NCBI GenBank assembly: GCA_963807085.1
Contig: CAWEBB010000043.1
Span: 1 to 64,000, forward strand
DNA length: 64,000 nt
Direction: 5' to 3'
DNA from: JACKII01 sp963807085
GTDB taxonomy: Bacteria; Pseudomonadota; Alphaproteobacteria; Bin95
Shown: piece by piece, positions 9,231-18,657 of the stretch
Position numbering within the stretch: position 1 is the stretch's first letter
How the letters are laid out: every line of letters begins with the position of its first letter
The notes under the pieces: generated by a model
The model's input: only the letters and a program-made list of their open reading frames with translations
Told to the model about the DNA's origin: nothing
The model's database searches: none
Translations under genes and position numbers: made by a program

Positions 9231-9988
9231 GAACTCGGCGCGATGAGGCGGCCTACCGCGCGGCTGGTGGCTGCCACCAGGCTCTGGGCGAGCGAGACCA
9301 ATTCGCCCCACATCTTCATGGAGGTTTCGATCCCGTCCTTATGGACGGCCAGCAGATAGTCGCGGTCGTTCTGGTGGATCAAGGGGCTGATACGGGTGAT
9401 CACATCACCCTCGACCTGAATTACCGTCTGAACCAGCACTTTCTCGGTGCCGATCTCCCACATCTTGCGGAGGAGGGCACGGTCAGATGACGACAGCCGC
9501 CAGGCACGCTCCACATGGCCTGAATCCCGCGCCCGCATATCGTTTGCCGTCATGTTCAGGAAGCGTGGGTCTATCGGCCCCGTCTCACCGGCCTTTACGG
9601 CGGCTTGCGTGGCCTGCTCGGCCCGGCGCAGCATGCCTAGCAGCGCCTCGCAAGTGCGGCCGATCCGGCCACAAATCATCCGGTCTGCCTGGCCCTTGAG
9701 GGTTTCGTCGGTCGCAAGATCGTTGAAGCGCATCGACGCGTTGGCATAACAGCGCTGCAACCGCTCCTTGAGTGATTGACCGGTCTCGGTCTCGTTCGAC
9801 ACCGTAAAGTTGTAGGTTTGTTGCTCCAGGGTCCAGGCGAAGTAGCTCTCATACCCCTCCACCACTTCGAACACCGCCAATAGCGGCGCAGGCATTTTCT
9901 GCGCCGTCATGGCGGTTTTCTCGATGGTGTTGATCTCCAGTTTGTGGAGATCGTCCAACAGGTTCCGCAGGGAGAATCCGTTGGTCAT
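9227..9988 (-). CDS. Unknown protein 2 of the same operon, shared module at its C-terminus
   Basis: 253 aa, no family recognised. It is largely helical, with aromatic residues near the start (VVEGYESYFAWTLEQQTYNF) and a middle region rich in Arg and Cys (QADRMICGRIGRTCEALL). The C-terminal part holds VLVQTVIQVEGDVITRISP followed by a His-containing helix (LLAVHKDGIETSMKMWGEL), like its neighbours. AGGAG lies 8 nt before ATG 9988. No signal peptide is seen. A helical, multimer-forming cytoplasmic protein is likely, but this is a guess from composition. Confidence 0.72.
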   Translation of the reverse strand: MTNGFSLRNLLDDLHKLEINTIEKTAMTAQKMPAPLLAVFEVVEGYESYFAWTLEQQTYNFTVSNETETGQSLKERLQRCYANASMRFNDLATDETLKGQADRMICGRIGRTCEALLGMLRRAEQATQAAVKAGETGPIDPRFLNMTANDMRARDSGHVERAWRLSSSDRALLRKMWEIGTEKVLVQTVIQVEGDVITRISPLIHQNDRDYLLAVHKDGIETSMKMWGELVSLAQSLVAATSRAVGRLIAPSS

Positions 9989-10021
9989 TGGTTAAACTCC
10001 TGGAGCCAAATACTACCACCG

Positions 10022-10450
10022 TCAGTCACCACCGCCGGTTGGCGAGGAACTCAGGGCCGGACCAGGGGGAGGCGCGGGGTTGGGGATCGGAAGCGGCGAG
10101 CTGCTCTTGGCCTCCGCCGTGGTCAACACCTCGATCATGCCCTTGAGGGCAGCGAGATTAGCTCTAACGATTCCCTCGGCCTTTTCCACCTGGATTGAGT
10201 GGAATTCGCGGACCGCTGCATTGCTGTCGGAGACTAGCGCCTGTGGCACCAAGTTGATGATATCACCTTGGACAAGGTCAATATCCGTCATAATAGCGCT
10301 GTTGTTGCCGGCTCCGGGCTGGATTTCCCACTTCCCTGTGCTTGGGTCGTGCGTGGCGCTAAATTCGCCTACCGCGGTGATGATGCGCAGGTGGACGATA
10401 TCGTTCAGATAGTTGCCAGCCTTCTCGATGATGCCATTCAGGTCGGCCAT
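10022..10450 (-). CDS. Unknown protein 1 of the same operon, shared module plus proline-rich tail
   Basis: 142 aa, no family recognised. After a short N-terminal beta region (IVHLRIITAVGEFSATHD) comes AIMTDIDLVQGDIINLVPQ and a helix with a histidine (VREFHSIQVEKAEGIVRANL), matching the module in the two downstream proteins. The last 30 residues are low-complexity Pro/Ser/Gly, probably disordered. GGAGGAG precedes ATG 10450 by 7 nt. The gene begins 16 nt after the acyl-CoA synthetase stop on the same strand, so all four are probably one transcript. Confidence 0.72.
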   Translation of the reverse strand: MADLNGIIEKAGNYLNDIVHLRIITAVGEFSATHDPSTGKWEIQPGAGNNSAIMTDIDLVQGDIINLVPQALVSDSNAAVREFHSIQVEKAEGIVRANLAALKGMIEVLTTAEAKSSSPLPIPNPAPPPGPALSSSPTGGGD

Positions 10451-10466
10451 TTCGAATCTCCTCCGC

Positions 10467-12584
10467 TTAGACTGGTTCCCGCGCCACGATCAGCGCATCT
10501 ACCGCAACACAGCCCTCACCCTTTGGCTTCACCAGCACCGGGTTCAGGTCGATGCTCTCCAGCGTGTCCTTGTTCGCCGCGGCGAAGGCCGAAACCTGGG
10601 CCAGTGCGGCGGCGAGCGCGTCCACGTCCGAAGGTGGCGCGCCCCTGACACCTTCCAGCATCGGATAGCCGCGCACGCTGCGGATCATCTCGTGTGCCAC
10701 ATCCAGGCCAAAGGGCGCTGTGCGGAAGGTTACATCTTTCAAAACTTCGACGAAAATTCCGCCGAGGCCGAACATCACCACCGGGCCGAATATGGGATCG
10801 CGCTGCACGCCAATGATGGTTTCGACGCCGCCCTTCACCATCGGCGCGATCAGCACGCCTTCCAGGTGGGCCTTGGGCGCGGCGGTGCGGCCCCGTTCCA
10901 TCAGGGTGTCGAACGCGGCGGACGCTTCTCCCTCGTCCTCGATGTTCAACAGCACGCCGCCGATCTCGGACTTGTGCTGGATGTCGGGCGAGACGATCTT
11001 CATCACCACGGGAAAGCCAATGTCCTTGGCCGCCGCCGCCGCGTCTGCCGCGGATTGCACGATGCGCTCGTCCACCACCGGAACGCCGGCCGCGGCGAGC
11101 ATTTTCTTCGCGTCGAATTCGTTCACCTGGACCCCGGTTTTTACCTCCGGCGCGCCGGCGGGAAGGGCAGGCGGCTGCTGCCGGACCTTGCCGCCATAGA
11201 AGGCCTGGCCGAAATGGGCCATGGCCGCCATGGCGTTGATCGCGCGGGCCGGGTCCTCATAGACCAGATAGCCCATCTCCTCCAGCGGCAGCCGGGTCTC
11301 ATACCGGGTTAGCGCGGAGAAGGTGATCAGCCGGTCTGGGAACTTCTTTGCGACGGCTTCAAGGCCCGGATACAGCCGCTCCATCATCACAGGGTTGAGG
11401 CCAACGCTCGCCATGAAGCAGATCGCGTTGGTGTAGCCGCCATCGCCCAACAGCGCCTCGAACATGGGTTGCATGACGCTCGGGTCGTTGACGAGCTGTG
11501 CCGTCACATCCAGCGGGTTGCGGGTGCCGGCGAACGGCACCATTTCCTTCAGCCGCTTCTGCGTGCTTTCCGGCAGGGGCGGCAGGTCAAACCCCTTTTC
11601 GGCGGCGGCATCCGCCATGATGACGCCAACGCCGCCGGAAACCGTGATGACACCCAAGTCTTTTTTCGTCGGGTATTTCTTGGCCGTGCAGGCATAGGCG
11701 ACGTCGAACATCTCGTCATAGGTCTTGGCGCGGTAGACGTCGTAATCGCGCAGCACCGCATCGAACACCGCGTCCGACCCGGTGAGGGAGGCGGTGTGAG
11801 AGGCGGCGGCGGCGCTGCCGACATCGGACGTGCCGACCTTCATCAGCACCACGGGCTTTTTGTTGCTGCGGGCGATCTCCAGCGCCTCCAACAGGCGCGG
11901 CGCGTCGGTGATGCCTTCCATATAGCCCATGACGACGTCGGTGTTGGGGTCCTGGGCCATGAAGGCGACGCAGTCGGAGAAATCGACGTCGCACTGGTTG
12001 CCCATAGTGGCCCACAGGTTCATGCCATAGCCGCGCTCGCGCATGACGGTGTAGCAATGGGCGCCGAACGCGCCGGACTGGCTGGCGACCGAAATGCCGC
12101 CCGTCTGCGGCTTGATGCCGGCCAAGTTGGTGAAGGTCGCGATCATGCCGGTATTGGCGTTCATCGTGCCCATGCAGTTCGGCCCCATGATGCGCAGCCC
12201 GCCCTCCCGGGCAATGGCGGCGATGCGCTGCTGTTCTTTGGCGCCGGCATCGCTGATCTCTGCAAAGCCGGAGGAGAGGATGATCGCGGTTTTCACGCTC
12301 TTTTCGACACACGCCTGCACCGCGTCCAGCACGGCGGGCTGGGGCACGACGATCACGGCCATGTCGACGGGTTCGTCCACGTCGCGCAGCGATGGAACGG
12401 CGGGCAGTCCCTGAATTTCCTTGGAGCGCGCGTTGATCGGAATCAACCGGCCCTTGTACCGGCCGACCTTCATGTTGTCGATCGGCCGCCCGCCGATCTT
12501 CACGGGATCAGATGACGCGCCGATAACCGCAACCGATTTCGGGTCAAACAGCGTCCGCAGGCTTTCGATGTCGATCAGGGACAT
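10467..12584 (-). CDS. ADP-forming acetate/acyl-CoA ligase, alpha-beta fusion
   Basis: NDP-forming acyl-CoA synthetase that interconverts acyl-CoA, ADP and phosphate with acid, CoA and ATP. The 705 aa contain a CoA-binding Rossmann domain (VAVIGASSDPVKIGGRPIDN), succinyl-CoA-synthetase-like domains (MGPNCMGTMN, VASQSGAFGAH, SGGVGVIMADAA) and a C-terminal ATP-grasp half (FPVVMKIVSPDIQHKSEIGG, FGPVVMFGLGGIFVEVLKD). It is cytoplasmic. The first gene of a probable four-gene minus-strand unit. The substrate acid is not determined; neighbouring CoA-transferases and an acyl-CoA dehydrogenase suggest acyl-CoA catabolism. Confidence 0.88.
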   Translation of the reverse strand: MSLIDIESLRTLFDPKSVAVIGASSDPVKIGGRPIDNMKVGRYKGRLIPINARSKEIQGLPAVPSLRDVDEPVDMAVIVVPQPAVLDAVQACVEKSVKTAIILSSGFAEISDAGAKEQQRIAAIAREGGLRIMGPNCMGTMNANTGMIATFTNLAGIKPQTGGISVASQSGAFGAHCYTVMRERGYGMNLWATMGNQCDVDFSDCVAFMAQDPNTDVVMGYMEGITDAPRLLEALEIARSNKKPVVLMKVGTSDVGSAAAASHTASLTGSDAVFDAVLRDYDVYRAKTYDEMFDVAYACTAKKYPTKKDLGVITVSGGVGVIMADAAAEKGFDLPPLPESTQKRLKEMVPFAGTRNPLDVTAQLVNDPSVMQPMFEALLGDGGYTNAICFMASVGLNPVMMERLYPGLEAVAKKFPDRLITFSALTRYETRLPLEEMGYLVYEDPARAINAMAAMAHFGQAFYGGKVRQQPPALPAGAPEVKTGVQVNEFDAKKMLAAAGVPVVDERIVQSAADAAAAAKDIGFPVVMKIVSPDIQHKSEIGGVLLNIEDEGEASAAFDTLMERGRTAAPKAHLEGVLIAPMVKGGVETIIGVQRDPIFGPVVMFGLGGIFVEVLKDVTFRTAPFGLDVAHEMIRSVRGYPMLEGVRGAPPSDVDALAAALAQVSAFAAANKDTLESIDLNPVLVKPKGEGCVAVDALIVAREPV

Positions 12585-12798
12585 GGGGATAGTACTTCCT
12601 TGCGCGTTTCTTCGTTAGCGGAAAGCCTACGCGGCGAACGCGGGAAAGGCTAGTATGCGGCTTGCCCAAGGGCACCGAAATTGCCCGATGCAGCGCTGTC
12701 GTTCCCGCGTTTGACCGCGGGGCAGGCGGTGGCGTACCATTTCACCGCTTGGCGGCCCGCTGTTTCGGAGAGGGCCGCGCCTGAAGGGAGGTAATCCT

Positions 12799-13347
12799 GT
12801 GAAGATCGTCAACCCATCGTTCGGCTTACAGCCTCAGTCGGTGGAAACGGCTCAAGCCGTGCGCACCGCCACCGATTGGATGCGCGACCCGATCGCCATC
12901 ATTTCGAACTCCAAGGCCAATGCGCAGGCATTGCTGGAAGGCGTGCGCGACCTGATGGGCGCGTTCCGGCCCATCGACAATATCGATTATTTCTACAAGA
13001 ACAGCGCCGCCAGCGCGGCGCCGCCGGATCTGATCGAGCATGTCGCCAAGAACTACAGGGGCGCGATCATCGCCTTGGCTGATTGAGGGTCGTGCTCGTC
13101 GTGGAGTTTCCATGACAGTACGACCCTGGAAGCCCAAGGTGTTGAAACCTTCATCGTGGTGACCGAGACGTTCCTGCCGCTGGTCCGTGCCCAGGCAAGA
13201 GCGCGCAAGGCCGACCCCAAGCTGCTGATCGTGAAGCACCCGGTCGGCGGCCTGAACGAGGCCGAACTGCGCGAGCGGATCGAGACCGCGTTCGGCGAAC
13301 TGAAACAGGCCCTCGCGGCTGAGGGTCGGTCGAAAGGGCGCCTATGA
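12799..13347 (+). CDS. UGSC-family selenoprotein (in-frame UGA at 13084-13086 read as Sec)
   Basis: One open frame of 182 aa interrupted only by TGA at 13084. The text around it is IIALAD-U-GSCSSWSFHD, the U-G-S-C signature that names the UGSC selenoprotein family. After the TGA the frame stays protein-like for 86 residues (VETFIVVTETFLPLVRAQAR, LLIVKHPVGGLNEAELRERI) and stops at 13345. A strong hairpin sits directly behind the TGA. The GTG start has GGAGG 7 nt upstream. UxxC implies a selenenylsulfide redox centre; the reaction is unknown. The ATG of the next gene overlaps the stop. If the UGA were a true stop, the first 95 aa would end just before the conserved motif. SelA, SelB, SelD and tRNA-Sec must be encoded elsewhere. 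Confidence 0.9.
13087..13126 (+). promoter_or_regulatory. Bacterial SECIS element directly after the Sec UGA
   Basis: Outer stem GGGTCGT (13087-13093) pairs with ACGACCC (13120-13126). After an asymmetric internal loop (GCTC/AGT), the inner stem GTCGTGGA (13098-13105) pairs with TCCATGAC (13109-13116) with a single G-U pair. The apical loop is GTT at 13106-13108, 20-22 nt after the UGA. Bacterial SECIS hairpins lie in this position inside the coding region, with G and U in the loop for SelB binding. Confidence 0.85.
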
Positions 13348-14391
13348 GCAATCGTAGCCGAACAGGAAACCATCGACCTGGGCGATATGGATGCCGACGC
13401 CTGGAACGATTACGCCATCGAGCAGGGCTGGAGCGACGGCTTCCCGTTGGTCCCGCCGACGGAGGATAAGGTTGTCGCGCTTCGTCGAGACCTGCCGTGG
13501 CGACAACGAGCCGTTCCCGCCCATGTCGCCCCGCCAGGTGCTGCCGACGCTGCAGACCATCGCCGCCAATGCCGTGATGGCGGGCTGCCGGCCCGAATAC
13601 TTTCCGGTGGTGGTTGCGGCGGCGCGCGCCGTGCTGCAGCCGGAATACAATCTGCACGGCACGCTCGCCACCACGCACCCTTGCGCACCCATGCTCGATG
13701 CTGAACGGGCCCATCCGGCATGAATTGGGCATCAATTGCGGCAGCAACTGCTTCGGCCAGGGCGCGCGCGCCAACGCTACCATCGGGCGCGCGCTGCAAC
13801 TGACGCTGTTGAATGTCGGCGGCGGTAAGCCCGGCATCATGGACCGCGCCGACCCAGGGCTCGCCCGCCAAGTACGCGTTCTGCTTCGGCGAAAACGAGG
13901 AGGAAAGCCCCTGGGAGCCGTACCATGTCCGCGGCGCGGCTTCCAGGCGAACGACAGCGACGTGACCGCGCTATCGACCGAGCCGCCGCACAATATCAAC
14001 GACCATGGCAGCACCTCGGGCATCGGCATTCTGGAGACGGTGGCCGGCACGATTTCGCAGACCGGCTCCAACAATATCTACGGCAACGCGCCGTTGCTGG
14101 TCGCCTTCGGGCCGGAGCATGCGGCGACGCTCAAGCGCGACGGCTGGACCGTGGAGGCCGTACAGGAGAAGCTTTACGAGACTCTCCGCCGTGGCTGTCT
14201 CGCGCGTCTCGGCGGACAACCAGAAGAACTATGAAGAGCGCGAGCAGTTTCCCGTCGATGGCCGTTACTATCTGACCCGCTCGCCCGCCGATATTCAGAT
14301 CGTGGTGGCCGGCGGGCCGGGCAAGCACTCGGCCTTTCTGCCGACTTTCGGCTTTACCGAGGCCTGCACGGTCAGGCTGCCGGCGCGCTGA
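13344..14391 (+). pseudogene. Unknown partner protein 1 of the UGSC selenoprotein, with several frameshifts
   Basis: Paralogue of the next gene. Pieces in all three frames read in order: DAWNDYAIEQGWSDGFPLVP, MSPRQVLPTLQTIAANAVMA, GINCGSNCFGQGARANATIG, SPAKYAFCFGENEEESPWEP, GSTSGIGILETVAGTISQTG and REQFPVDGRYYLTRSPADIQ. Breaks fall near 13355, 13485, 13690, 13850, 13935 and 14200, each equal to one or two extra bases. Removing them gives about 346 aa, close to the 337 aa of its paralogue. It begins at an ATG overlapping the selenoprotein stop. No family is recognised. Conserved Cys residues (NCGSNC, FCFGE) hint at redox or metal work. Six breaks in one gene suggest sequence error as much as true loss. 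Confidence 0.7.
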
Positions 14392-14409
14392 ACATGGAGG
14401 CTGTGGACG

Positions 14410-15423
14410 GTGCGCTGCCCGTTTTCGAGGAAGGAGGCCGATTGGCAGGAGGCGCAGGCGGTGCTCGCGCCCTTGGGCTTGGCCGATGGCCTGCCGTTCG
14501 TCCCGCCGACGGCGGCGCGGCTGGCCGCTATGCTGAAAGGCGTAGCGGAGCCGGAACGCTCGTTCGGCCTGATGCCGCCGATGTTCGGCGAACTGACGCC
14601 CGCCGCCGTCGCCTATTGCTGCGTCTTGGCGGGGTGCGTGCCAGCGGAACTGCCGGTGGTGTTGACGGCGGCGGAAGCCTGTCTCACCGACGAGTTCAAC
14701 CTGCTTGGCCTGCTGACCACCACCGGCGCGCCCGCCATCGCCGTGATGGTGCATGGGCCGATTGCACGGACGCTGGACATGAATGCGGGCACTAACTGCC
14801 TGGGGCCGGGCAACCGGGCGAATGCCTGTATCGGGCGGGCGCTGGCGCTGGTCATGCGCGTGGTCGCGGGCGCTATCGAAGGCACCGGCGACATGGCCAC
14901 CATGGGTCAGCCGGGCAAATTCGGCTTTTGTTTTGCCGAGGGCGAGGGCGCGTTGCTGCCGCCGCTGGCCGAACGTCAGGGCCTGCCGCGCGACGCAAGC
15001 GCCGTCACGGTCATGGGTGTCTCCGGTACGCTGGAGGTACTGCCGCTCGACAATCGTGACACGGGCGAGGCGATCTTGACGCCGATCGCCGCCGCCATGG
15101 TCATGGCCGGCGCGGTCGCGAGCGCCGGACGGCTGCGGGAGCTCGGCCAGCAGGTCGTGCTGTTGCCGCCGGAGGTGCTCACGACGCTCCGTGCCCGCGG
15201 CTGGGGGCTGGCGGAAATCCAGGCTTTCTTGTACGAGGCGACGGCCATCGAAATCCCGGGCCTCGCCCGGATAGGCCGTGACCACTCGATCGCGGCCGCA
15301 CCCTCGGATATCTTCCCGATCGAGACCGGCGGCGCGGGCGTGAAGATGACCTATCTGCCGCTTTGGGCCGGCGGATCGCGCATCCAGACCCTGCCAATCC
15401 GCGAAATTCGTTTCGCTGCGTAA
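14410..15423 (+). CDS. Unknown partner protein 2 of the UGSC selenoprotein
   Basis: Intact 337-aa protein, about the same length as partner 1 and sharing its landmarks: GLADGLPFVPPT (GWSDGFPLVPPT in partner 1), NAGTNCLGPGNRANACIGRA (NCGSNCFGQGARANATIGRA) and KFGFCFAEGEG (KYAFCFGENEE). The C-terminal part ends in VKMTYLPLWAGGSRIQTLPI. The start is GTG 14410, with GGAGG 9 nt upstream. No signal peptide or clear membrane span is present. Probable operon with the selenoprotein. The tandem pair may form a heteromer that works with the selenoprotein; this is inference from position. Confidence 0.75.
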   Translation: MRCPFSRKEADWQEAQAVLAPLGLADGLPFVPPTAARLAAMLKGVAEPERSFGLMPPMFGELTPAAVAYCCVLAGCVPAELPVVLTAAEACLTDEFNLLGLLTTTGAPAIAVMVHGPIARTLDMNAGTNCLGPGNRANACIGRALALVMRVVAGAIEGTGDMATMGQPGKFGFCFAEGEGALLPPLAERQGLPRDASAVTVMGVSGTLEVLPLDNRDTGEAILTPIAAAMVMAGAVASAGRLRELGQQVVLLPPEVLTTLRARGWGLAEIQAFLYEATAIEIPGLARIGRDHSIAAAPSDIFPIETGGAGVKMTYLPLWAGGSRIQTLPIREIRFAA

Positions 15424-15426
15424 TCC

Positions 15427-16632
15427 TTAATACGATCGCGGCATGCCCAGCACATGCTCACCGATGAAGCCCAGGATCAGGTTCGAGCTGATCGGTGCGG
15501 TGCGATAGAGGCGGGCCTCGCGGAACTTGCGCTCCACATTATATTCCTCCGCGTAGCCGAAGCCGCCAAAGGTCTGCATGCATACGTCCGCGCCCTTCCA
15601 GCTGGCCTCCGCTGCCAGGTATTTGGCGGTGTTGGCTTCGGCGCCGCAAGGCTCACCCGCCTCGAACAGGGCAGAGGCCTTGCGCACCATCAGTTCGGCG
15701 GCCTGGGTCTGGGCCCAGACCTCGGCGATCGGGAACTGAATGCCCTGGTTCTGGCCGATCGGCCGGCCGAACACGACCCGCTCCTTAGCATACTCGGTGG
15801 CGGTCTTGATGAACCACTTGGCATCGCCCAGCGCATCGGAGGCCACAAGGATGCGCTCTGCGTTCATGCCATCCAGGATATAGCGAAAGCCCTTGCCTTC
15901 CTCACCGATCAGGCTGTCGGCGGGGATGCGCATGTTGTCAAAGAACAGCTCGGTTGTGTTGTGGTTGATCATGGCGCGGATCGGCCGGATGGTCAGGCCG
16001 TTGCCCAGCACCTTGCGCATATCCACCAGAAAGACGGAGAGACCATCGGTGCGCTTCGCCACCTTGTCGCGCGGCGTGGTGCGGGCAAGCAGCAGCAGCA
16101 GGTCGGAGTGTTCGGCCCGGCTGGTCCAGACCTTCTGGCCGTTAACCACATACTCGCCGTCTTCCTTCACGGCAGTGGTCCGCAGCGAGAGCGTATCCGT
16201 GCCGCTGCTCGGCTCGGTCACGCCGAATGCCTGGAGCCGCAATTCGCCGGTGGCGATCTTGGGCAGGTACTGCTTCTTCTGCTCTTCCGACCCGTGCCGC
16301 AGCACCGTGCCCATGATGTACATCTGGGCGTGGCAGGCACCGGCGTTGCAGCCGGCGGCGTTGATTTCCTCCAGGATCGCGGAGCCCGCGGAAATCGGCA
16401 GGCCGGACCCGCCATATTCCTCCGGGATCAGCACGGCCAGGTAGCCGGCCTCGGTCAGCGCGTTCACGAACTCGGTCGGATAGGCGCGCTCCCGGTCTTT
16501 TTCCTGCCAGTACGGCCCCGGATATTGCTCACACAGCTTGCGGACCGCTTCCCGGATTTCCGGATAGGTCTCGCCTACCGGCATGGTGGTCATGGCTTCG
16601 TCAAAATCGCTGGCCTGAATTGAGTCCGGCAT
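15427..16632 (-). CDS. Acyl-CoA dehydrogenase
   Basis: FAD-dependent alpha,beta-dehydrogenase of acyl-CoA thioesters, 401 aa, the usual length. Visible are the N-terminal helical domain (YPEIREAVRKLCEQY), the FAD/substrate segment (AFGVTEPSSGTDTLSLRTTA) and the C-terminal signature QTFGGFGYAEEYNVERKFRE with ARLYRTAPI. The start is ATG 16632, with GGGAG about 6-7 nt before it. It is convergent with partner gene 2, leaving 3 nt between stops. The downstream-coded CoA-transferases suggest catabolism of an unusual acid, but chain specificity cannot be read. Confidence 0.92.
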   Translation of the reverse strand: MPDSIQASDFDEAMTTMPVGETYPEIREAVRKLCEQYPGPYWQEKDRERAYPTEFVNALTEAGYLAVLIPEEYGGSGLPISAGSAILEEINAAGCNAGACHAQMYIMGTVLRHGSEEQKKQYLPKIATGELRLQAFGVTEPSSGTDTLSLRTTAVKEDGEYVVNGQKVWTSRAEHSDLLLLLARTTPRDKVAKRTDGLSVFLVDMRKVLGNGLTIRPIRAMINHNTTELFFDNMRIPADSLIGEEGKGFRYILDGMNAERILVASDALGDAKWFIKTATEYAKERVVFGRPIGQNQGIQFPIAEVWAQTQAAELMVRKASALFEAGEPCGAEANTAKYLAAEASWKGADVCMQTFGGFGYAEEYNVERKFREARLYRTAPISSNLILGFIGEHVLGMPRSY

Positions 16633-16740
16633 GGTCGTCTCCCAATGGCGGAATGGTCCCGTGAGCCTTATTGAGCCGTAGGGGAAGGACTGACTTGATG
16701 GCAACCAGTTTAGGGGCTGGAGGGCTCGAGCGGAAGGCGT

Positions 16741-18515
16741 TTAGCCGACCGGCAGGCTGATCGATACGTTGGTGCCTTTGTCCGGCTCGCTTTGTAGGAC
16801 GAACTGGCCGTTCATGGTTTCGATCAACCGGTGAGCCAGCGGCAGCCCGAGGCCGGTCCCGGGCTTGTTCCGTGTTTTTTCGTTGCGCACCCGTCCGAAG
16901 GGCGCCATAGCCGTCCGGATTTCGTCCGGCGTCATGCCGATACCGGTGTCGTTGATACATATTCGCAGGCTATCATTGCTTGGCGAGCCCGCGGAAATAT
17001 TGATCTCACCGCCTTTGGGTGAAAATTTGATAGCGTTCCCTCCAATGTTGAGAATAATCTGACGAATCTTGTGAGGGTCTCCGGTAATCAGGGGCAGATT
17101 TCGGGGAATGTCCAATTTCATCGTTACTTGATAAGTCGCCGCTATGGGCTGCAAGAATGTACATGCCTCGCCGATAACTTTGGCAATGTCGACCGACGTT
17201 GTTTCCAATGACAGTTCGCCCGCTTCGATGGCGGCAAGATCGAGGATATCATCGATCAAGTGAAGCAAATGCTCCCCGGCGGCGACGATGTTTTGGACGT
17301 GTTCGCGATTGCGCGCCGCCTGTTCGGGATTGCCCGCGGTCATGGCCGCCAATTCACCGAACCCGATGATCGCGTTGAGTGGCGTTCTGATTTCATGGCT
17401 GAGGGTCGCGAAAAAGTCCTGTTTCGCCTGGTCGGCGGCTCGAACCGGGGAAAGCGTCGCGGCCGCCGCTCTGTGCCAGCCTTCTATCCTCTCCGCCAGC
17501 TGGTTCAGCGTCGCAGCCAGCTCTCCCAGTTCGGCGGGCATTGTCGGTATGGGCTCGACCCTTGCAGAAAATTTCCCGTTGCCGAGGTCGCGTGCGGCCG
17601 CCGCCGCATTCTCGATCGGCCGGACGATGACGCGGGCGACGAACCAGGCGCTCGCGAATGCGATCGCCACGCCGATGCCGATAACGAGGATCGCTATCCG
17701 GGTGTTTTCCCAGGCCAGCGCGTTGATCTCCGCGAGCGGGCGTATCATCAGAACGCCCCAGCCGCCCTCGCGCGTGTGCGTGAAATCCGGCCAACGCTTG
17801 TTCGTCTCGTGCCGGTGCGGAGAACTGCACCGCGCCCGTTTTGCCGGCAATCGCCTTTTGAACGGGAACGGTCGCGGCAAACGGTTTCATCGCATCCTCC
17901 CAGTCTTTGCGCGGGATGTGCCAGTATTTTGCCTGCTTGATCGACAATGATTGCATAACCGTGCGTGCCGAAACTGACTGCCTTTCGCATCGACCTGAGC
18001 GGTTCGGTATTCAGGGCACCGGCAACGATCCGACCGTTCGGACCTTTTTCAGTGATGAAAATCGTCGGCAGACCACGACTGTCGATCACCGCCGGCGTGA
18101 AGGCGGTGGTCCGGCCGGCATGTGCGACGAGGAGTGTGCGGACGCTGTCGGGAATGGGTGCCGGGCGCCCCGGCGGGTCGGTGTTTCTCACCGAGTTGTC
18201 CGGTTCGATGACAATCAAGTACAGGAAACCGGATTTTTCAGCCAGATCGAGACTGGCCAGATTGCTGTTGCCCTGGAAAAAGGCATCGGCCCACTGCTGA
18301 AAAATCGCACGCCGGTCCTCTGCGTATCGATCGAGCGCCAACGCGAATGTCCGTGCGAGCGCAATCTGCTTGTTGGACGTATTTTGAAGTGCATTCTCCG
18401 CCTGGGACCGGATGATCCATACGGCCAGGAATGCGGCGGGAAGCAGGGCGCTCAATGTGAACGTGATCAGACAAAGGAGCCTGAGGCGGATGTTTGCGTG
18501 CCATGCCGTGTGCAT
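16741..18515 (-). pseudogene. Membrane-bound sensor histidine kinase, two frameshifts
   Basis: Two-component sensor. It starts MHTAWHANIRLRLL with a first membrane helix (LITFTLSALLPAAFLAVWII), then a Cache-like periplasmic sensor (FLYLIVIEPDNSVRNTDPPG, VSFGTHGYAIIVDQAGKILA), a second helix (IAILVIGIGVAIAFASAWFV), HAMP (RPIENAAAAARDLGNG), a HisKA H-box (FFATLSHEIRTPLNAIIG) and an ATPase domain (NIGGNAIKFSPKGG, NDTGIGM, GTGLGLPLA). Breaks near 17850 and 17780 each equal one extra base; corrected length is 590 aa. No response regulator is adjacent. It is divergent from the CoA-transferase genes, with 142 nt between starts. Confidence 0.82.
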
Positions 18516-18657
18516 TTCGATCTCCGCTGCGGACTGCCGACAGCGGTCCAACTTTTGGTGGAATTTACCAGCCGGATCGGTACGCAACAACGCTTCAGAT
18601 TGACATAAATGCAGGGTCGTCCGAAGGATGGTCCATGCGTTTTTCATACAGGATCCC

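Noticed and set aside
11469..12515. 348-aa open frame antisense to the acyl-CoA synthetase
   Set aside because: Shadow frame typical of high GC; composition is not protein-like. The same holds for 29643-31265 opposite cbiG-cobJ.
13344..14391. Further Sec codons in the partner gene
   Set aside because: Its interruptions are changes of frame and not in-frame UGA codons; no SECIS-like hairpin follows any of them.
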